Shown one piece after another: positions 59,543 to 64,000 of a stretch of DNA of 64,000 nt; the stretch's first letter is position 1, and each line of letters begins with the position of its first letter. This DNA is from Spirochaetales bacterium (GTDB taxonomy: Bacteria > Spirochaetota > Spirochaetia > DSM-2461). The stretch covers positions 1 to 64,000 of the forward strand of contig JAFGXR010000121.1 in NCBI GenBank assembly GCA_016936555.1, in the 5' to 3' direction. The position numbers and the translations under genes are program-made. The notes under the pieces are model-generated. The model saw only the letters and a program-made list of their open reading frames with translations, ran no database searches and was not told the origin of the DNA.

Positions 59543-61094
59543 AATCCCTGTAGACAGTAATCCGGTTTCTCCCGGATTCCTTGGACTCATAGAGAGCCGC
59601 GTCGGCGTTTTCAATGAGCAGATCGAGATTATTCTCCCGGTTCGGGAAGGCGGACGCTATACCTATGCTCACCGTTACATGACCGGATACTTCCGAACTT
59701 CTGTGTTCCAGGGATTTTTTCTGAAGGAGGTCCTGTACCTTATTGGCAATTATCAAGCCTCCCTCCAATGCTGTCGCGGGAAGAATGAGAAGGAACTCCT
59801 CGCCGCCGTAGCGGATAATCATATCGGTCGATCTTTTTATCGATGACTTGAGAATAAATCCCAATTCTTTCAGGCACTTGTCTCCCGCCTGATGGCCGTA
59901 AGTATCGTTGTACTTTTTGAAAAAGTCTATATCCAGAAGAATGATGGTAATCTCGGAGCGGTCCCGGGACATGATGTTCCATATTCCCGGGATGAGCGAG
60001 TCCATCAGATGTCTGTTGTGTAATCCGGTCAGAGAATCGGTCGTGGCCATATCCTGCAGTTCCCGGGAAAAACTGTTTATGCCACGGGACAGAGTTCCTA
60101 TCTCATCGACCCTTTCCGTCTCCAGGCCGACGGGAGAACCGCTCTCTTTTTTCCATGACCGTAGGAAGTCTGTAATTTTATGAAGGGGATTGATAAAAAT
60201 GAACCGGATGAGGATGAGAATGACAAGGGTGAAGAGCCCTATAATCACCAGAATGAGGTCGATGAAAAGGGTTGTCACTTTTTTCCCGTATCGCCAGATA
60301 TTTCTATCCGTCACCGATTCCAGAACAAGAGTCTTCCGCCCTTCCATGTCTTCCAGTGCTCTGTAGAGGTGTATTGTGTTCTCCTCTTTTTCCATTTTGA
60401 AGGATGAGCCGCTTATGTTCAGCTCATGGAGTACATCATCGCGGTTTCCGGTGTAAAGGGAGAACTCGCCCTGAACCACTTCTTTCATTTTTTCAATAAA
60501 CGAGGCATCTATGACTTTGCCTATGATGAGAGTCCCTGCGGCGGGGCCGGAGCCGTCCGATTTGAATACGGGTCTCGCCGCCATGAAAAGAAGTCCCATG
60601 GACGTGTCGAGCAGTCCGGAGCGGCTGAAGTTCTCATCTCCATTGAATAAAAGGTCTCTCTGTTGTATGAATGTTGTGGAAAATCCTCCGCAGGGAATCT
60701 GTTCCCATTTTTCAAAATCGTAAAATTCTCCCCAGAGAAGATCGCCCGATCTGTTGTAGAAAAACATGAAATTCAGGGAGATGTTGTAAAGAGAATCGAT
60801 AGAGAGATTTGAATCGACATAATCCCGGTTTCCGCTTTGGAGGAAATGGTAGGTATCGTCCCATAGGCTCCAGTCCAGAAGCAGGCGGTCGATATAGGAA
60901 GAATCTCTCCCGATAACCTGAGTCAGGCGGTTCAGATTCTTAATACTCAGCTCTTCCTCGAGCTGTATATAGCTTTTTTTTAAGACGGCTTCCTGCAAGG
61001 CGTAAATCAAAACGATCGTTACGGCCGCTGTAAGAAGCATGATGAGAAGAATCTTGCCGTACAAAGTCTCCCTGAAAAAATTCCTGACCCTCAT
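59541..61094 (-). CDS. Diguanylate cyclase with CHASE4-type sensor
   Basis: The start at 61094 gives MRVRNFFRETLYGKILLIML (517 residues); the frame runs on to 61124, so two earlier Met codons are alternatives. Layout: helix about 12-34, extracytosolic CHASE4-like domain (about 40-265; IGRDSSYIDRLLLDWSLWDDTYHFL), helix about 270-300, HAMP-like linker, GGDEF domain (about 355-517) with IRYGGEEFLLIL and LDIDFFKKYNDTYGH. It is complete and likely active. It faces the desulfoferrodoxin gene, and its stop lies in that gene's terminator T-run. Confidence 0.9.
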   Translation of the reverse strand: MRVRNFFRETLYGKILLIMLLTAAVTIVLIYALQEAVLKKSYIQLEEELSIKNLNRLTQVIGRDSSYIDRLLLDWSLWDDTYHFLQSGNRDYVDSNLSIDSLYNISLNFMFFYNRSGDLLWGEFYDFEKWEQIPCGGFSTTFIQQRDLLFNGDENFSRSGLLDTSMGLLFMAARPVFKSDGSGPAAGTLIIGKVIDASFIEKMKEVVQGEFSLYTGNRDDVLHELNISGSSFKMEKEENTIHLYRALEDMEGRKTLVLESVTDRNIWRYGKKVTTLFIDLILVIIGLFTLVILILIRFIFINPLHKITDFLRSWKKESGSPVGLETERVDEIGTLSRGINSFSRELQDMATTDSLTGLHNRHLMDSLIPGIWNIMSRDRSEITIILLDIDFFKKYNDTYGHQAGDKCLKELGFILKSSIKRSTDMIIRYGGEEFLLILPATALEGGLIIANKVQDLLQKKSLEHRSSEVSGHVTVSIGIASAFPNRENNLDLLIENADAALYESKESGRNRITVYRD

Positions 61095-61162
61095 AGTTTC
61101 ATTATTGTACATCTTCAGAAGCAATTCTTGAAAATTCCTCCGAACCGTCGGAAACTGTTTAT

Positions 61163-62029
61163 ATGATAGACAAAATAGAATTCGGAAAAACAGGTCATTT
61201 GAGCAGCCGCACCATATTCGGGGCGGCCGCGCTGGGTTGGATCAGTCAGGAGGAGGCCGATCCCGCTCTGGATCTTCTTCTCAGTTACGATGTGAACCAT
61301 ATCGATGTGGCGGCCAGCTACGGCGAAGCGGAAGTGAGGCTCAAGCCCTGGCTCCGGAAACACCGGGACCGGTTCTTTCTCGCCACCAAAACGGAGAAGA
61401 GAACAAAAGACGGTGCCTGGCGGGAGCTGATGAGTTCTCTCGACAGGATGGGCGTCGACCATATTGATTTATGGCAGTTCCACTGTCTCATAGATGAAAA
61501 AGAATGGGATGCGGTTATGTCTGCCGGCGGGGCGCTGGAAGCAGCGATGGAAGCCCGGGAGAAAGGTATCATTGATTATATCGGAGTGACCGGTCATGAA
61601 TATATCGCACCGGTTATGCATAAAAGAAGCCTGGAGCGTTTTGATTTTGATTCGGTCCTTCTCCCCTTCAATTACTATATGATGCAGGATGAAACTTACA
61701 AAAAGGATTTTGAAGAACTCATGTCGCTCTGCGCAGAACGCGGCGTGGCCGTACAGACTATCAAGTCTCTGGCCCGCTCCTACTGGGCTGAAGGTGAAGC
61801 GAGAGGGAACACCTGGTACAAACCACTGACCGAAAAAAGCGATATTGAAAAAGCCGTTCACTGGGTCCTGGGGCAGGGGGATTATTTTCTCAACACATCT
61901 GCCGATGTGAATCTGCTTCCTTTGATTCTGGAAGCCGCTTCGGCTTTTGAGAAAGCACCATCTTCCGCAGAAATGGACAAATTGATTGCGGAACGGGATT
62001 TTTCAAAAATATTCCCTTTTCCTGCCTGA
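61163..62029 (+). CDS. Aldo/keto reductase
   Basis: A 288-residue NADPH-type oxidoreductase of the AKR superfamily with the (beta/alpha)8 barrel. The catalytic tetrad is seen: Asp and Tyr in HIDVAASYGEAE, Lys in FLATKTEKR and His in DLWQFHCL. The start is ATG 61163; the promoter lies in the gap from the cyclase. It is 14 bases ahead of the Cache-domain chemoreceptor and may share its transcript. Confidence 0.9.
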   Translation: MIDKIEFGKTGHLSSRTIFGAAALGWISQEEADPALDLLLSYDVNHIDVAASYGEAEVRLKPWLRKHRDRFFLATKTEKRTKDGAWRELMSSLDRMGVDHIDLWQFHCLIDEKEWDAVMSAGGALEAAMEAREKGIIDYIGVTGHEYIAPVMHKRSLERFDFDSVLLPFNYYMMQDETYKKDFEELMSLCAERGVAVQTIKSLARSYWAEGEARGNTWYKPLTEKSDIEKAVHWVLGQGDYFLNTSADVNLLPLILEAASAFEKAPSSAEMDKLIAERDFSKIFPFPA

Positions 62030-62043
62030 ATAGTGGAGAAAAC

Positions 62044-64000
62044 ATGAAAAAAAGAAAATTCATCAGTATGAGAGTCCGGATGTCCCTTTGGTTCAGTCTG
62101 GTCGCGCTGGTTCTCGTTACAGCATATGGAATTGTAAATCTTCTTCGGGAGAGAGATTCTGTAAGAAATAATCTCTCCCGGGAGCTGGCTTTGGAGACGG
62201 AGGTGACTGCCCAGAAAATCGACGGCTGGATCCGTCTGCGTATGGCGGCCCTTGAATCCCGTAAAACTCTGCTGGAAGAGGCCGGAGCCGTCGATGTGAT
62301 CCGGACAGGCGGTTATGCGAATAACGGTTTTCTGAACGGCGATGCGGCGAAATACGGAGCTGAGTTCATGTATCTGGGAACTCCGGACGGAGAATTCTAC
62401 TACGGAGGCGACTGGCTGGCTCCTCCTGAATTCGACCCGACAGCCCGTCCCTGGTATCTGGCCGCCGTTGCAAAGAGAGACACCATTTTCACCGATTATT
62501 ATATAGACGCCAATACGGGTCAGCTCAATATTTCCATAGCGACCCCTCTATATGGAAAAGGGAACACGCTTCTGGGCGTTCTGGGGATCGATCTCTACCT
62601 CGACGAGCTTCTTGGTCTGCTGGATTCCGGGGAAAGAGAGGGTAAATCTTCCGCTTTAGTCGATCAGAAGGGAATAACCGTTGCCCATCCCGTCGCCGAG
62701 CTGGTCGGGGGTAACGTTCTGGATCTGAAAGACGATTTCGGTGGATCGTTTATGAAGCCGGTCGTTCAGGAAAGCAAAGGAACACAGGAATATGTCTTCA
62801 ACGGTGAGATGAAAACCATGGTCTGGGAGGAAATCCCCAGTCTGGGATGGAAAAACGTAATGTTCGTCACCGAAGCGTATATGTATAATCCTGTCAAGCA
62901 GCTGATTTTTCTTTCGGCTGTCTTTATCAACGGAACCGTGCTGATCTTTATCATCATTACCATCCTCATATCATCAGCATTCGTAAAAAAAATAAAAGCA
63001 GTTTCCGATTCCCTTCAGGATGTTGCCGAAGGGGAGGGGGACCTCACCAGAGCACTGGAAACGACAACCCATGATGAACTGGCTGTATTAACTGAGAATT
63101 TCAACAGGTTTATCGATCTGATGCGGCGGATGATCTCCAGCATTAAAAGCAGCGCCGAGTCTACCATGGCGGCCAAGGACTCGCTCGTGGCGAATACGGA
63201 GGAAACCGCTGCGGCCATCAACCAGATCAGCGCCAATATGAATTCCATGGAAGGGCAGATTCAGCGGCTCGATGAAAGCATTTCCATCTCTTCCCGTTCC
63301 GTGGAGAGCATCGGCCGCTCCGTATCGGGGTTTAACAGCATAAGAGAGGAGCAGGCGGCCATTGTCGAGGAGACAGCGGCTTCCATAGCCGAGATGATCC
63401 ACTCCCTCGAACAGGTGGCGAAAATCAGCCGCGAAAAGAAAGAAGTCGCGTCGAATCTGACTGAAACGTCCCGCAAAGGCGGAGAGCAGCTCGAAACGCT
63501 CAGCCAGGCTTTTAACGAGAAGGTCGTAAGCCGGCTCAGCGCCATAGAGGACATGACCGATATCATCCGGGGCATAGCCAGCCAGATCAATCTGCTTTCC
63601 ATGAATGCCGCCATCGAAGCGGCTCATGCGGGAGACTCGGGAAAAGGATTTGCTGTTGTCGCCGATGAAATCCGCAAGCTTGCCGAAAGCTCGTCCAACA
63701 GTGTGAAAACCATCGATACGGTTATACGGGAAATCCGGGAAGGTGTTAACGAAACCGTTGAAAACACCGGTGAGACCGCTCAGATCTTCAGGGAAATGGA
63801 TATCGTCGTTACCGATTTTGTCGCGGCGCTCAATCAGATCGCCAATAATACCAACGAATTGATGACCGGCAGCCATGAGATCGGACAGACGGCTCAGCGG
63901 CTTAATGAAATCACAGTATCCATTAAAGACAGCGCCGACTCCATGAAAACAGGTACGGAAGAGCTGTCCAGGGAGATGCTCAATATTGAGGATGTTTCGC
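62044..64000 (+). CDS. Methyl-accepting chemotaxis protein with double Cache sensor (3' end cut off)
   Basis: The frame starts ATG 62044 and is still open at the right edge (652 codons seen). N-terminal helix RMSLWFSLVALVLVTAYGIVNLL, a periplasmic double Cache domain (residues about 40-290; typical FDPTARPWYLAAV and GVLGIDLYLDEL, with Asp contacting the ligand amine), second helix QLIFLSAVFINGTVLIFIIIT (about 290-315), HAMP, then the signalling domain whose tip ([36 protein letters not shown]) falls near 520-555. Amino-acid or small-metabolite sensing is the usual role of this sensor class. Follows the aldo/keto reductase. Confidence 0.93.
   Translation, partial: MKKRKFISMRVRMSLWFSLVALVLVTAYGIVNLLRERDSVRNNLSRELALETEVTAQKIDGWIRLRMAALESRKTLLEEAGAVDVIRTGGYANNGFLNGDAAKYGAEFMYLGTPDGEFYYGGDWLAPPEFDPTARPWYLAAVAKRDTIFTDYYIDANTGQLNISIATPLYGKGNTLLGVLGIDLYLDELLGLLDSGEREGKSSALVDQKGITVAHPVAELVGGNVLDLKDDFGGSFMKPVVQESKGTQEYVFNGEMKTMVWEEIPSLGWKNVMFVTEAYMYNPVKQLIFLSAVFINGTVLIFIIITILISSAFVKKIKAVSDSLQDVAEGEGDLTRALETTTHDELAVLTENFNRFIDLMRRMISSIKSSAESTMAAKDSLVANTEETAAAINQISANMNSMEGQIQRLDESISISSRSVESIGRSVSGFNSIREEQAAIVEETAASIAEMIHSLEQVAKISREKKEVASNLTETSRKGGEQLETLSQAFNEKVVSRLSAIEDMTDIIRGIASQINLLSMNAAIEAAHAGDSGKGFAVVADEIRKLAESSSNSVKTIDTVIREIREGVNETVENTGETAQIFREMDIVVTDFVAALNQIANNTNELMTGSHEIGQTAQRLNEITVSIKDSADSMKTGTEELSREMLNIEDVS

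Noticed and set aside
63088-63876. A 262-codon minus-strand frame within the right-end chemoreceptor
   Set aside because: It is antisense to the conserved signalling domain; similar shadows occur in the other chemoreceptor.
1-64000. tRNA, rRNA, CRISPR arrays, prophage or complete insertion sequences
   Set aside because: Reading both strands gave no cloverleaf with conserved T-loop, no spaced direct repeats, and no transposase or integrase frame.

Overview
The window reads as chromosome of a free-living, anaerobic or microaerophilic bacterium of middling GC content, and a spirochaete of the Spirochaeta type is my best guess. The reasons are gene content rather than a marker gene: many c-di-GMP proteins, chemoreceptors with CheY/CheD/CheC, a desulfoferrodoxin (an anaerobe's superoxide reductase), a potABCD operon, an ECF transporter, a Gld-like ABC operon with a DUF4340 protein, and many very small or overlapping gene junctions. 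No rRNA, tRNA or CRISPR array was seen. Outside the decayed stretch at 9464-10861, no gap of more than about 260 bases lacks a gene.

1-9405 is a signalling and lipid-domain block. It holds a membrane GGDEF protein, an orphan NtrC-type sigma54 activator translationally coupled to a membrane protein with degenerate GGDEF and EAL domains, four proteins that look like SCP2 (sterol-carrier) domain proteins (two fused to about seven membrane segments), and a GGDEF-EAL protein with an intact EAL domain. The only convincing sigma54 promoter found (GG-N10-GC at 7072-7085) lies in front of the two small SCP2-like genes. This is the strongest candidate for an undescribed system.

9464-18709: a decayed sugar-uptake locus (LacI-type regulator and MalF/MalG-type permease remnants), a pyrimidine-dimer glycosylase, thioredoxin reductase, a phosphoesterase, an acyltransferase-like protein without its catalytic His, a C69-type peptidase with Asn in place of the nucleophile Cys, and a peptide-type permease pair without ATPases. 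18706-24768 is a leftward operon with an ECF transporter (S, double ATPase, T), two tandem SAM hydrolases and a GNAT enzyme.

24899-39884: a seven-helix LuxR-type regulator, a dehydratase fused to a zinc ribbon, the remnant of a toxin-antitoxin module, an S10 peptidase, an alpha-glucosidase, an SDR and a flavodoxin-ferredoxin protein, a COG4586-type ABC exporter, and a chemotaxis operon (hemerythrin chemoreceptor, CheY, CheD). 40085-43978 is potABCD (leftward). 44213-46166 is a tightly overlapping response regulator / CheC / PAS-GGDEF operon. 46361-51008 is an ABC operon like gldA-gldF-gldG plus DUF4340.

51144-64000: a periplasmic binding protein, a second seven-helix LuxR regulator, a class C beta-lactamase-fold lipoprotein, two more diguanylate cyclases, two thioredoxin-fold proteins, GlgC, a response regulator, desulfoferrodoxin, an aldo/keto reductase and a Cache-domain chemoreceptor that runs off the right edge.
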